Source: Nonlabens sp.
GTDB taxonomy: Bacteria > Bacteroidota > Bacteroidia > Flavobacteriales > Flavobacteriaceae
Assembly (NCBI RefSeq): GCF_018401815.1
Contig: NZ_JAGYKG010000002.1
Location: 1-64,000, forward strand
Direction: 5' to 3'
Length of the DNA: 64,000 bases
Shown here: piece after piece, positions 29,774 through 40,347 of the stretch
How the letters are laid out: the number at the start of each line of letters is the position of its first letter
Numbering within the stretch: the stretch's first letter is position 1
Notes under the pieces: model-generated
The model's database searches: none
What the model saw: the letters and a program-made list of their open reading frames with translations, nothing else
Told to the model about the DNA's origin: nothing
Made by a program: the position numbers and the translations under genes

Positions 29774-31564
29774 ATGCGTACTCTCTTTTTAGTTGCTGCA
29801 GTGCTTTTTGGTTTCATGGGCTTTGCTCAAGATGTTAAGCTTGCCGAAAACTATATGGATCAAGGAGAATACACCAAAGCCTTAAAAATCTATCAAAAAA
29901 TCTATGAACTCAATAAGCGTAATCCTAGAAGCGTATTTGCGTTGATAGAGGTTTATCAGCAATTAGAACGCTATAAAAGTGTAGATTCATTAATCGATAT
30001 CGCTCAGAAAACAGCACCTCGCGATGAGCTGTTTTCCATTGAAAGAGGTTATAACGCTACCTTGCAAGGAAAAGATAGTGTAGCTAACAGGTACTATCAA
30101 AAAGCCATAACTGCTATAGATTCCTTACCGCAACTTACCTATCAGATTGCCGATAGATTTGAACAGCGCAATGAACTGGATAGGGCTATTGCCGCCTATG
30201 AAAAAGGAATGGCGCTCGATGACCGGCTCAATTACAATTATCAGCTAGCAAGATTATATGGAGAGAAAGGTGATCTGGAAAAGATGTTTGATACCAACAT
30301 CAAAATGATAGAGCAAAATGCGGTCTATCGTTCTCGTGCTCAAGCACTTTTTGCTCAATATGTCACCGATGATGCAGCTAATGAAGGGAATCAGATATTA
30401 AGGAAAGTATTGTTGCTGCGCCTACGTGAACACCCAGACCCTACCTACAATCAGTTGTTGTCATGGCTTTTTGTGCAGCAAAAGGATTTTAAAAAAGCCT
30501 TCATTCAAGAAAAGGCGATCTATAGGCGTGATCCAACCAATATGTATAATATTCAAGATCTGGTAGAAACGGCTATTGAAGAGAAGGATCTGGAAGCAGC
30601 AGGAGAGATACTGGACTACATGATTGAAGAAACACAAGCTATAAGTGTAAAGTATACCGCCCAAAGCCTTAAGATTAAATTAAAAGCTGCTGCGGCAACC
30701 GCTGAAGCCTATGAACAGATCAAACAAGATTACGAACATCTCTTAATCTATTACGGTAGGGGTAAAGAGACGTTTAGATTACAACTGGACTATGCTAACT
30801 TCTTAGCATTTAAAATAAATCAACCTCAAGAGGCAATTGATTTACTTGTCGCTTTAGAGAAAACAAGTCTGAGTAAATTTCAAAAAGCAGATGTTAAAAT
30901 GGTATTGGCTGATATTCTGGTGTTGCAGGAGCAATTCAATAGAGCACTGATCTATTACAGCCAGATTCAGAATGATTTGCCCAATGATTTGCGTTCTCAG
31001 GAATCCCAATTTAAAGTAGCGCGTACCAGCTATTTTCAAGGCGATTTTTCTTGGAGCCTTACTCAGTTAAAGGTGCTGCGCAGCGCTGCTAGTAAGCTTA
31101 TTGCAAACGACGCTATGCAGTTAAGCCTCACTATTGCAGACCACTCTATAGAAGACACTACTTTTGTTGCGTTGAAAGCTTTCGCGAAAGCGGAATTAAA
31201 ACACTATCAGAACAAAAGAGCAGAAGCCATTACCCTATACGATCAATTACTCCTAAATCATAAAGGAGATCCTATCGAAGATGAGGCCTTGCTTAACCAA
31301 GCTCAGCTTTATGAAGTAGAAGGGCGCTTTGAAAAAGCAAGAGGTAATTACCAACTGATTATTGATAATTATGCAGATGGAATCCTTGCAGATGATGCGT
31401 ATTACCTACTGGGGCTGTTGTATCAACAACAACTTGAAAACCCTCAAAAAGCTAAAGATCTTTTTGAAAAAATAATATTTAACCATGCCGATAGTATTCA
31501 TTTTGTAGATGCCCGTAGGCGCTATCGCAGGTTGCGTGGGGATGAACAGGAAAAGGCTTTTTAA
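29774..31564 (+). CDS. Secreted TPR-repeat protein
   Basis: Signal peptide and repeated TPR-like helices (GEYTKALKIYQKIYELNKRNP). Confidence 0.8.
   Translation: MRTLFLVAAVLFGFMGFAQDVKLAENYMDQGEYTKALKIYQKIYELNKRNPRSVFALIEVYQQLERYKSVDSLIDIAQKTAPRDELFSIERGYNATLQGKDSVANRYYQKAITAIDSLPQLTYQIADRFEQRNELDRAIAAYEKGMALDDRLNYNYQLARLYGEKGDLEKMFDTNIKMIEQNAVYRSRAQALFAQYVTDDAANEGNQILRKVLLLRLREHPDPTYNQLLSWLFVQQKDFKKAFIQEKAIYRRDPTNMYNIQDLVETAIEEKDLEAAGEILDYMIEETQAISVKYTAQSLKIKLKAAAATAEAYEQIKQDYEHLLIYYGRGKETFRLQLDYANFLAFKINQPQEAIDLLVALEKTSLSKFQKADVKMVLADILVLQEQFNRALIYYSQIQNDLPNDLRSQESQFKVARTSYFQGDFSWSLTQLKVLRSAASKLIANDAMQLSLTIADHSIEDTTFVALKAFAKAELKHYQNKRAEAITLYDQLLLNHKGDPIEDEALLNQAQLYEVEGRFEKARGNYQLIIDNYADGILADDAYYLLGLLYQQQLENPQKAKDLFEKIIFNHADSIHFVDARRRYRRLRGDEQEKAF
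31178..31191. repeat. Palindrome GCTTTCGCGAAAGC (in TPR CDS)
   Basis: Direct read. Encodes AFAKA. Confidence 0.95.
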
Positions 31565-31587
31565 CGCTTATTAAAATCAATCTATTT

Positions 31588-31911
31588 ATGATTATTTATA
31601 ATGTCACTTGTAATATGGATGCCTCTTTGGAGTCCGAATGGATCCCGTGGATAAGAGAGTATATTGCTAAAGTGTTAGGTACGGGCCTATTTATGGATGC
31701 AAGACTTACTAGAGTTCTTGTAGAAGATAAAGATGGCTCCAGCACATTCTCAATCCAGTATAAAGCGATTGATAAAGATGCGCTTCAACAATATTACGAC
31801 GATTATGCTCCTGCATTAAGGCAAGAAGGTCTTACTAAATTTGGAGAGCGCGTGTTGTCCTTTAGAACAGAGCTGGAATTGATTGATGAATATCATGTAA
31901 AACGAAATTAG
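31588..31911 (+). CDS. DUF4286 family protein
   Basis: MIIYNVTCNMDASLESEWIPWIREYIAKVLGTGLF; position between serS-TPR and rsmA. Confidence 0.75.
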   Translation: MIIYNVTCNMDASLESEWIPWIREYIAKVLGTGLFMDARLTRVLVEDKDGSSTFSIQYKAIDKDALQQYYDDYAPALRQEGLTKFGERVLSFRTELELIDEYHVKRN

Positions 31912-31990
31912 TAGGTAGTCGTTACCTATAATAAAAAGGGAACTATAATATCCCTTTAATTAATCAACTATACACCAATAACTAAAAAAT

Positions 31991-32824
31991 TTGGCTAAAT
32001 ACAAACCTAAATACACTTCACAAGACAAAGGGGTTACTGCAAAAAAACACTTAGGTCAGCACTTTTTAAAAGATGAAACTGTAGCCATACGAATAGCAGA
32101 CTGCTTGAGTTACAAAGGCTATGATCAGGTACTAGAAATAGGTCCAGGAACAGGAGTGCTTACCAAGCATGTGATCAGAAAAGAAATCAAAGTTACTGCT
32201 CTAGAATTGGATCGAGAATCGGTAGCTTATTTAAAGCAAAGCTTTCCTATAGAACACTCAAAAATTGTCAACGAAAACACCTTTGAAGTGGTAGAAGCAG
32301 ACTTTCTTAAAAAAGATTTAAGTGATATTTATGGAGAGGGTTCTTTTGCCATCATAGGTAATTTCCCATATAATATCAGTACACAAATCGTCTTTAAGGC
32401 GCTTGAAAATAGAGATCAAATTCCAGAATTTGGAGGGATGTTTCAAAAAGAAGTGGCAAAACGTATTTGTGCTTCTCACGGTTCTAAAACATATGGAATA
32501 CTATCTGTTTTAGCTCAAGCCTACTATCATGCTGAGTACCTTTTTACCGTCGGACCTGAAGTGTTCAATCCGCCACCTAGAGTAGATAGTGGTGTGTTGC
32601 GTTTAATTCGAAAAGAAGACTACAACAAGTTACCTTGCTCTTATGCCAAATTGCGGGAGGTGGTTAAATTAGCTTTTCAGCAGCGTCGTAAGACCTTGAG
32701 AAACTCATTAAAAACAATGAATTTACCTGATGAAATGCGAGAAATGCAGATTTTTAATCTGAGGCCAGAACAGATCAGTGTGGAGATGTTTGTGGAGTTG
32801 GTGCAAGAGATAGAGGCTATTTAG
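31991..32824 (+). CDS. rsmA: 16S rRNA (adenine1518/1519-N6)-dimethyltransferase
   Basis: [40 protein letters not shown] start. Confidence 0.95.
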   Translation: MAKYKPKYTSQDKGVTAKKHLGQHFLKDETVAIRIADCLSYKGYDQVLEIGPGTGVLTKHVIRKEIKVTALELDRESVAYLKQSFPIEHSKIVNENTFEVVEADFLKKDLSDIYGEGSFAIIGNFPYNISTQIVFKALENRDQIPEFGGMFQKEVAKRICASHGSKTYGILSVLAQAYYHAEYLFTVGPEVFNPPPRVDSGVLRLIRKEDYNKLPCSYAKLREVVKLAFQQRRKTLRNSLKTMNLPDEMREMQIFNLRPEQISVEMFVELVQEIEAI

Positions 32825-33111
32825 GGATGATATTTTGTCCATATAACAGCTTCTTTTACAAAATGACAACTGCCATATCTTTCACTTTTATATCACAAAC
32901 ATCATAAGATCGACATCCTGCACTGGAACGATCCTTTTATAGAAAATGCTTGGGGTACACAAGTCCTCAGCAGGTTTTTTGTCATGGAAAATCTTAAAAT
33001 CTATTACTTTATTTTTTATTGAATGCACTTAGAATATAGGTTCATTAAAAACTAAAATATCGATATAAGTAACTACAATACTTGTATTTTGACTATGGGC
33101 TTACTTTTGTT

Positions 33112-33119
33112 TAACTTTG
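33112..33119 (+). promoter_or_regulatory. Promoter element TAACTTTG upstream of trxA
   Basis: TAnnTTTG consensus 24 nt upstream of the start. Confidence 0.5.
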
Positions 33120-33142
33120 TAGAAACAATAAAGAAAAATATC

Positions 33143-33463
33143 ATGGCTCTAGAAATAACAGATGCAAACTTTGAAGAAACCGTATTAAAAAGTGACAAGC
33201 CAGTGCTGGTTGACTTTTGGGCAGCTTGGTGTGGGCCATGTCGCATGGTAGGACCTATCATTGACGAGGTTTCTGCTGAATATGCTGATAAAGCTCTTGT
33301 AGGGAAAATGGACGTTGATGCTAATCAAGAATTTGCTGCAAAATACGGCGTGCGTAACATTCCTACCGTATTGGTTTTTCAAAATGGCGAAGTAGTGGGC
33401 CGTCAGGTAGGTGTTGCTCCTAAAAATGCGTACACCGATGCTTTAGATGCTCTTTTGAACTAG
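33143..33463 (+). CDS. trxA: Thioredoxin
   Basis: VLVDFWAAWCGPCRMVGPII, YGVRNIPTVLVF. Confidence 0.95.
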   Translation: MALEITDANFEETVLKSDKPVLVDFWAAWCGPCRMVGPIIDEVSAEYADKALVGKMDVDANQEFAAKYGVRNIPTVLVFQNGEVVGRQVGVAPKNAYTDALDALLN

Positions 33464-33481
33464 CTTTAAGTACCTTGCCAT

Positions 33482-33513
33482 AAAGCCTGTTCTTGCTCGA
33501 TCAGGCTTTTTTT
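33482..33513 (+). terminator. Terminator after trxA
   Basis: AAAGCCTG-N12-CAGGCTTT followed by T-run. Confidence 0.8.
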
Positions 33514-33666
33514 ATGCTCTTTTTTCAGATTTGTAGCAGCCTATCTCATTAGTTGATGGTCCACTGGAATTGGCTAGGCATACCTGAATACCACAAATTT
33601 AAAATTACCACTAAAAGCAGAAAAGACACCTCCATAATTCCTGCTTTATTTTATTATCTTCACCCT

Positions 33667-34596
33667 ATGGACATACAAAGGGAGCTCAATACAACTACTG
33701 GTTTTAAAAACTTACAGTTACTTGCTAGCCAAGTGGTGGAAGGTTATATAAGTGGGATGCATAAATCTCCTTTTCATGGCTTTAGTGCGGAGTTTGCTGA
33801 ACATAAAATGTACCACCCTGGAGAAAGTACCCGTCATATCGATTGGAAATTATTTGCTAAAACAGATAAGCTGTATACTAAAAGGTATGATGAGGAAACC
33901 AACTTGCGTTGTCATCTTATTATAGATAATAGTCCATCGATGCACTATCCACTTATTAAGAAGCAAGAAATAGGATCGCTTAATAAAATAGGGTTTACGG
34001 CACTCGCTGCTGCAAGTCTAATGAACTTATTGAAGAAACAACGCGATGCGGTAGGATTGAGTATTTATGCTGACGAGTACGAGTATTACGCTCCAGAAAA
34101 AGGAAGTGAGCGGCATCACCATATGTTGTTGGATCAACTTTCTAGAATAAGTAGCAGTACACCTAGTGCCACAACAACAGACACTTATAAATACCTGCAT
34201 GAAATAGCAGAGAACATCAAACGCAGGTCGCTTATTTTTCTTTTCACAGATATGTTCCAAAGCGATAGGCATGAAGATGAACTCTTTGAAGCTTTAAGGC
34301 ATTTAAAGTATAATAAACATGATGTAGTTCTTTTTCATACCTACGATAGTGCTACTGAGGTCAACTTTGAATTCTCCAATCGACCCACTCGGTATACAGA
34401 TGTGGAAACAGGAGAATACGTCAACCTCTATGCAGACAACGTAAGAGAAGAATATAAGAAGGTAGTAAAGGAATATTTTGAGAAATTGAAGATGCGTTGC
34501 GGGCAGAATAAGATCAAGTACCTGCCGGTAGACATTCAGCAACATTTTGATGTGGTCATGACCACCTTTCTACTGGAACGACAGCTTTTTAAATAG
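33667..34596 (+). CDS. DUF58 domain-containing protein
   Basis: YHPGESTRHIDWKLFAKTDKLYTKRYDEETNLRCHLIIDNSPSM. Start at internal Met MDIQRELN. Confidence 0.88.
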   Translation: MDIQRELNTTTGFKNLQLLASQVVEGYISGMHKSPFHGFSAEFAEHKMYHPGESTRHIDWKLFAKTDKLYTKRYDEETNLRCHLIIDNSPSMHYPLIKKQEIGSLNKIGFTALAAASLMNLLKKQRDAVGLSIYADEYEYYAPEKGSERHHHMLLDQLSRISSSTPSATTTDTYKYLHEIAENIKRRSLIFLFTDMFQSDRHEDELFEALRHLKYNKHDVVLFHTYDSATEVNFEFSNRPTRYTDVETGEYVNLYADNVREEYKKVVKEYFEKLKMRCGQNKIKYLPVDIQQHFDVVMTTFLLERQLFK

Positions 34597-34666
34597 GCGC
34601 TACTTTAACAGAGTTGAATTGTTCCTCTTGAGGGTATCTTATAACTAGATTTTAAAAAAAATAAAA

Positions 34667-34688
34667 AAGCCTATCTCAAGATAGGCTT
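34667..34688 (-). terminator. Terminator after GH13 gene
   Basis: AAGCCTATCT-CA-AGATAGGCTT with A-run on the plus strand (U-run on minus). Confidence 0.8.
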
Positions 34689-34789
34689 AGTGCAACTGGT
34701 TGATTGAAAAAACTTCGAGTTGCTGTAAGGAATTGCTGGCTAAATCCTATTGATGGAACAATCATTTTTATTTATTGGGATAAAAATGC

Positions 34790-37519
34790 CTAGCTCTTGA
34801 TGAGTTGTTCTACCTGTACTTGATCATCTTGTATCAACTCTACGAAATACATCCCTTGTTGTAAATCACTAATTCCATAATAGCCTTGCGATCCTTCAAA
34901 ACTTTTTACGAGTTGACCGGATACATTGTAAATGCGTATGCGTTCTACTTCTTCAGATAGCTTAAACGCATCGGTTACTGGATTAGGAAATAACTTAATT
35001 AAAGAAGAGGAGAGAAGTACCTCATCGTTACTTAAGGGGTCTTGTAATTGCTGAGTCGTGTATAACTTATATTCTCCAGGTTGTAAATTTATCAAGGCCG
35101 TTGGGTTAGTAACGTTGATGGCGGTGTTGTTATTAAAATAATCGTACCAGGTTCCTGTTTGTGAGAAATTAGGATTGACATTTTGAGCAGTAACCGCAAA
35201 GTTAGCTACAACAACCGCATCAAATTGAGAGCCGTTAAGATTGATTCTTTTTATGAGTCCACTTACATCAAGGAAGTTATTGGTGCTGTTAAAGGTATCT
35301 GGATATAAAGTTTTAAAATTGATCATGGTAGCCGTTACATGATATAAATCCATGCGGTCGGTATCGGTATCATAACCCAAAGTCCACGGAATAGGTTTAC
35401 GGCCTGTACGGCCATTTAAATTAATATCTAACTCATAACCTAGTTCTCCAAACTGCCATAACATTTTAGGGCCAGGAATGCTATACAACATTGCAGCAAT
35501 CGCTTCTTGTCTGTCTAAAGCTACTGGCAATGTTCTAACATTATGAGAAGGGTTGGAGTCATTACCGAATTGAAGGTTCTTATACATCAACCTTTGCTCG
35601 TCATGACTTTCTGCATAAGCAACTAAGTGTTGATTATTAAAGTTACGGGAGTTGTAATAAGATCGAAAGATATTTGTATTACCGCTGTAGCCCATAGCGT
35701 TTTCATTGTATTGGTCTGTCATTTTCCCCCAAAGCATAAAGCCAGCGTCGGCAAGCGCTTTTTCTTCACTATCATCTCCAAGGTGTTCTAGAATCATGTA
35801 AATATCTGTGCTGTTGGCGTTCCATATAGTATTGCGGTAATCATTTAATATAGTGACTCTAGAGGCATCAAACGCATTCCAAGCCCCAATATTTCCTAAC
35901 GTATTGTTTTGAGTAAATCCTTTAGAAAGATCAAACCTGAATCCATCCACTCGGTATTCATCAATTAAAAATTGCAAGGTTTGTTTGACATAGTCACGAG
36001 TAAAGGAACTCTCATGATTCATGTCATAGCCTACGTTAAAATCATGACGTGCAGTAACATTCATATAAGGGTTGTTACTTGCTGGTCTAAAGTTAGCTTG
36101 ATCCCACCACATTTGACACAGAGGACTTTGACTGAAGGCGTGGTTATAGACCACATCAATAATAACTGCAATACCTTTGGAGTGGCATAAATCTATCAGT
36201 TCTTTAAATTTTTCCGGAGTACCGTAGGCTTTGTCAATAGCGCCATGAAGTTTAGGATTATAACCCCAACTGTCGCTACCTTCAAATTCGTTAATAGGCA
36301 TTAATTGAAGCGCATTGATTCCCAAAGTTTCTAAGTAATCCATACGGTCGATTACCTGCTGATAGCTGTCTTGCTCTGAGAAATCTCTTACGAGTAATTC
36401 ATAGACCACTAGATTTTCTTTATCCGGTCTCGTAAAGTTAGTTGTGGTCCAGTTGTAAGGCGTTTTCTGGTAGGTATATAGGGTAACATCACCTGTAGTT
36501 TCATTTAACGGATACACAGGTAGGTTAGGATAATTACCTGTAGGAATAAAGGGATCGCTTCCTGGATCTAAGATCAATTGGCTGTAAGGATCGGCTATTT
36601 TGATATCAAAGTCTACAAGATATTGATACATAAACTCGGTATTTGCTGAGAATTCAGTAGCAGGAACAGTGATCCAAAAATAATCTCCGTCTTTATTCAT
36701 TTGGTAATTGGTGTCCAGATTCCAGTTGGTAAAACTTCCAATTAAAGACACATCATTTTTGAGAGGAGCGGCAAGAAGGAAAGTAACGCTACCGTCGGCA
36801 TTCTCATTGACTCCATTTTTTAGACCTATCGGACGGGGCAGATTTTGAGTTGCACCAGGTACAAACACGTTTACGGTATCACTTGACGTATCAGTTCCGT
36901 TAGTTGCTGTTATGGTGATGTCATAAGAACCAGCCGTAGTAAAGGTATAAGAACCATTAATAGTCATAGCTGTAGTAGTTGCTATACTAGAATTATTAAC
37001 ACTGAGGTCCAGAGCTGTGTTTTGTGAGCAGTCACCTGAAATAGTAATATTTTGATTCAAGTTAAAGATGTCTCCATCTTGAGGTGATGTTATTACGGTG
37101 TTCAATCCAGGTAAGAAAACATCTAAAAAAATGTCTGGACTAGTTTGAACAGTTGCCGTGGCATTTCTGATAACCAAGCAAATTTCAGAAACTACATCCC
37201 CGGGAGCCACGTTATAAAACTGATTAATACTTGTTCCTAGCGTCAGTTGATAAATGTTACCAACCGTATTCACAAATTGAGGTGCAGTGGTGTTATCGTT
37301 AAAACTACTGTTGACTATATTCTGCCACCTAGTTCCATTAATATTCACTCCAGTGTAGGCATAAAGGGTACCTGTAGCATTTTCTAGGGCTGTTCCTGTG
37401 GCGTCAAAAGTTAGTGTTACTTGATCTGTTGGAGTTGGTGTGGACGGTGTTGTTGTTACTTGCGCTTTCGCGAAAGTGAAACAAATGAAGGCCATCAAAC
37501 ACAAAGTAAAGTTTTTCAT
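34790..37519 (-). CDS. Secreted GH13 alpha-amylase-family protein with starch-binding-like N-domain, CBM48-like E-set and T9SS type A sorting domain
   Basis: GINALQLMPINEFEGSDSWGYNPKLHGAIDKAYG, DGFRFDLSKGF, C-terminal LFPNPVTDAFKL..VYNVSGQLV..GMYFVEL. Confidence 0.88.
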   Translation of the reverse strand: MKNFTLCLMAFICFTFAKAQVTTTPSTPTPTDQVTLTFDATGTALENATGTLYAYTGVNINGTRWQNIVNSSFNDNTTAPQFVNTVGNIYQLTLGTSINQFYNVAPGDVVSEICLVIRNATATVQTSPDIFLDVFLPGLNTVITSPQDGDIFNLNQNITISGDCSQNTALDLSVNNSSIATTTAMTINGSYTFTTAGSYDITITATNGTDTSSDTVNVFVPGATQNLPRPIGLKNGVNENADGSVTFLLAAPLKNDVSLIGSFTNWNLDTNYQMNKDGDYFWITVPATEFSANTEFMYQYLVDFDIKIADPYSQLILDPGSDPFIPTGNYPNLPVYPLNETTGDVTLYTYQKTPYNWTTTNFTRPDKENLVVYELLVRDFSEQDSYQQVIDRMDYLETLGINALQLMPINEFEGSDSWGYNPKLHGAIDKAYGTPEKFKELIDLCHSKGIAVIIDVVYNHAFSQSPLCQMWWDQANFRPASNNPYMNVTARHDFNVGYDMNHESSFTRDYVKQTLQFLIDEYRVDGFRFDLSKGFTQNNTLGNIGAWNAFDASRVTILNDYRNTIWNANSTDIYMILEHLGDDSEEKALADAGFMLWGKMTDQYNENAMGYSGNTNIFRSYYNSRNFNNQHLVAYAESHDEQRLMYKNLQFGNDSNPSHNVRTLPVALDRQEAIAAMLYSIPGPKMLWQFGELGYELDINLNGRTGRKPIPWTLGYDTDTDRMDLYHVTATMINFKTLYPDTFNSTNNFLDVSGLIKRINLNGSQFDAVVVANFAVTAQNVNPNFSQTGTWYDYFNNNTAINVTNPTALINLQPGEYKLYTTQQLQDPLSNDEVLLSSSLIKLFPNPVTDAFKLSEEVERIRIYNVSGQLVKSFEGSQGYYGISDLQQGMYFVELIQDDQVQVEQLIKS
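37465..37476. repeat. Palindrome core CTTTCGCGAAAG (in signal peptide of GH13)
   Basis: Direct read. Encodes FAKA on the minus strand. Confidence 0.9.
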
Positions 37520-37538
37520 AGCTTGAATTTGTGGTAAA

Positions 37539-37562
37539 AAAAGGGCTGCTTGCAGCCCTTTT
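37539..37562 (-). terminator. Terminator or attenuator between susE-like and GH13
   Basis: AAAAGGGCTGC-TT-GCAGCCCTTTT. Confidence 0.75.
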
Positions 37563-37580
37563 ATTAAGTAAATTATAAAA

Positions 37581-38717
37581 TTATTCTTGCGGAATAAGCA
37601 AGAAACTTCCGTCTAAATCATTGAAGAATATATCGTAGGTTCCAGCCTTTACCGTAATGTTTGGATCGTTATTATTGTTGCCCTGTCCGGCGTAAGGAGA
37701 TGTGGCATCACCCCAGCTATTTGTCCAATCGTCGTCTGCTCTGATTTTCATTTCACCAGCTACTAATACAATATCACGACCTACCCATTTGTGAGGGTCA
37801 AAAGTAGACTGAGTAAGGTCCGTATCTGGATCATTCCATCCATTAGGAGTAGCGGCACCTATAATCGCCATGCTCGAGTAAGTGGGTGCCGTGGCAGCAG
37901 CTGTGTTTGGAACCATGCTAAAGCTTGAAGAACCTTCTGAAGTATTAGTTACTCCTGTTACATCTATAGCGAAGTCATAATACCCAGCTGTAGGAGCAGA
38001 AAAAACGTTAGGGTCATTTCCAGCACCATCATTGACACCTACAGCACCATTTCTTTCTCCGTACTGCGGTTGCCACATTCCTAGGTTAGAAAGAATTTTA
38101 AATGCATCAGCATTGAAGTAACCTGTGTAATAATGCTTGTTCACATCATTGATATCTACATAAAGAGCTGGGTTAGTTTGCCCATTTCCATCACCGTTAT
38201 TCCATCCCGGCTCTGTTGCAGCGCCTACTAAGTATAATGGTTTAAAAGGGTAAGCTTCAAACGGAGTAATGACAGCGGTGATTTCATTAGAAAATACTGG
38301 ATTTACAGCTGTAGACGCCGTAGTGGCTTTTACTCTTAATTTAAAATTACTAGCCGTACCTGGTTCAGCACCTAAACCAAGGGCGGCATCATTTAAAGCA
38401 TTAAATGTAACTGCGGCATTGGTGCTGTTGTTAGCGCCTAATATGGCCGGTGCACTGAAGTCCCCTGATTCGAGATCCATTTCTAACTGATAATCAATTT
38501 GAACAGGAGTTTCAAAAGTGATTCTGTTCCATGAAAATCTTTCGGCAAGATCTGCACCATTTGTCTCTGTCACCTCAAAGGTGTTTACTTCAGGAGATAA
38601 AATAATTTCTCCAGAGCTATTCGTGTCTAACGAAAACTCTTCGCTATCGGTATCATCACAAGAGGTAACTGCTGCGATAGCTAAAAACGAAAGTATTAAT
38701 ATTGAAAACTTTTTCAT
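37581..38717 (-). CDS. SusE/SusF-like outer-membrane starch-binding lipoprotein
   Basis: Lipobox ITSCDD-type (AAVTSCDD), SusE domain-like N-terminus, location after susD. Confidence 0.8.
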   Translation of the reverse strand: MKKFSILILSFLAIAAVTSCDDTDSEEFSLDTNSSGEIILSPEVNTFEVTETNGADLAERFSWNRITFETPVQIDYQLEMDLESGDFSAPAILGANNSTNAAVTFNALNDAALGLGAEPGTASNFKLRVKATTASTAVNPVFSNEITAVITPFEAYPFKPLYLVGAATEPGWNNGDGNGQTNPALYVDINDVNKHYYTGYFNADAFKILSNLGMWQPQYGERNGAVGVNDGAGNDPNVFSAPTAGYYDFAIDVTGVTNTSEGSSSFSMVPNTAAATAPTYSSMAIIGAATPNGWNDPDTDLTQSTFDPHKWVGRDIVLVAGEMKIRADDDWTNSWGDATSPYAGQGNNNNDPNITVKAGTYDIFFNDLDGSFLLIPQE

Positions 38718-38736
38718 TTGTGTTTGATTTATAAGA

Positions 38737-40335
38737 TTAGTAACCAGTGTTTTGTGGTTGTAGATTAGGATTTTGATTTAATTCTTGTGCTGGAATAGGT
38801 AAGACGTTTCTGTAAGCAGCCGTTGTGGTACCATTTCGTACATTTCCTTTCCAAGCCCATACTTTAGAAGTAGTGAACTGACCGAAACGCACTAAGTCTT
38901 GACGTCTATGTGATTCCCAGTGTAATTCACGACCTCTTTCATCTAGTATAAAGTCTAAGTCTATTTGTCCAGCGTTGACATTACCACTAGTGTTTCCATA
39001 AGCTCTTTCTCTTATGCTATTGATGTAGGTTTCAGCAGTGTTGAGATCTCCACCAGATCCACCTCTCAATACCGCTTCAGCATACATTAAGTAAGCATCA
39101 GATAAACGAAATACAGGGAAGTCTATATCCACAAAATCACCTACTTGATCCACACCAGCAGTTCCATCTACGTTGATGTTTTTAAATTTCTGAATAGCAA
39201 AGCCATCTTTAAATTGTCCTACGTCATCAATTTCTTTTGTTTGATCATCAGTAAAGAAGGTTTCTCTAGTGTCAGCAGAGTTCTCTTCTCCCGGGAATAA
39301 TTCAACAAATTCTGGTGTAGTTCTAATACCTCCCCATCCACCATTGATACCAAATTCTGTTGGATCCATGTTCCCACCTACTGGTGCATGAGTTAAATAA
39401 GTAGTACCACCAAAAGTTTGTGTGTTTAAGCCGTCATAATTGATGGTCCAGATAAATTCGCTCTCGGCACCATTGCGATTGTTGTCAGCTTGAAAACTGT
39501 ACGCATAAGGTACTGTAGGAATGCTATATCCAGCCGAGATTACCTTGTTCAATTGGGTAATGGCGTCTGTGTTTCTTTCTGTTCCAGTATAAACTTCAGC
39601 ATTTAAGTAAATTTTTGATAAAAGCATCCATAAGGCCGCTTTGTCTGCTCGACCATATTCATTCATACGAGCGTCTACCATATCATCTTCTATATCGAGC
39701 AATTCTAATTCGATAAATTCAAATAGTTCAGCACGATTTTTCACTTCTGGTAATACCGCAGGATCATAATTCACATCTCTAAACGGTAATTTTCCAAAAA
39801 GATCCATTCCATGATAGTAGGAATAAGCTCTAAGAAATCTTGCCTCAGCGCGATACTTTACAACATCTGCTCTGATATCGGCTGGGATATTGTATTCATT
39901 TAGTTTTGCATCGGTACTTAAAGCTAAAAACTCATTACAAACGGCGATTTGATAATTTACTCTTGAGAACATGGCATTGATAAATTCATTACCATCTGTC
40001 CATACATGACCATGTAAGTCCTTGATGGTACCATCATTCCAAGCGATAATCGCTTCATCTGTAGTCAGTTCTTGCATGTTCCAGTATAATCTGAGATAGT
40101 TGGAGAAACCACCATCGATTCCTGAAATATCGGCATCACCGTCACCACCAGATTGGCCGCCAACGGCAAGACCAGCATAAGCTTTGGCAATGATACCACG
40201 ATAAGTGGCAGGATCTTGAAATAACTCTGCTTCTGTGACCCGGTTATCTCTTGGCTCTACTGTAAGTGCATCTTCACACGCAGTAAATACAAGCATCCCA
40301 AGAAATAAAAAGATAATTGATTTGTATATTTTCAT
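38737..40335 (-). CDS. susD: SusD/RagB-family nutrient-binding lipoprotein
   Basis: VFTACEDALTVEPRDNRVTEAELFQDP, RAEARFLRAYSYYHGMDLFGKLPF, ERGRELHWESHRRQDLVRFGQF. Confidence 0.93.
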   Translation of the reverse strand: MKIYKSIIFLFLGMLVFTACEDALTVEPRDNRVTEAELFQDPATYRGIIAKAYAGLAVGGQSGGDGDADISGIDGGFSNYLRLYWNMQELTTDEAIIAWNDGTIKDLHGHVWTDGNEFINAMFSRVNYQIAVCNEFLALSTDAKLNEYNIPADIRADVVKYRAEARFLRAYSYYHGMDLFGKLPFRDVNYDPAVLPEVKNRAELFEFIELELLDIEDDMVDARMNEYGRADKAALWMLLSKIYLNAEVYTGTERNTDAITQLNKVISAGYSIPTVPYAYSFQADNNRNGAESEFIWTINYDGLNTQTFGGTTYLTHAPVGGNMDPTEFGINGGWGGIRTTPEFVELFPGEENSADTRETFFTDDQTKEIDDVGQFKDGFAIQKFKNINVDGTAGVDQVGDFVDIDFPVFRLSDAYLMYAEAVLRGGSGGDLNTAETYINSIRERAYGNTSGNVNAGQIDLDFILDERGRELHWESHRRQDLVRFGQFTTSKVWAWKGNVRNGTTTAAYRNVLPIPAQELNQNPNLQPQNTGY

Positions 40336-40347
40336 AGTATTGCTTTT

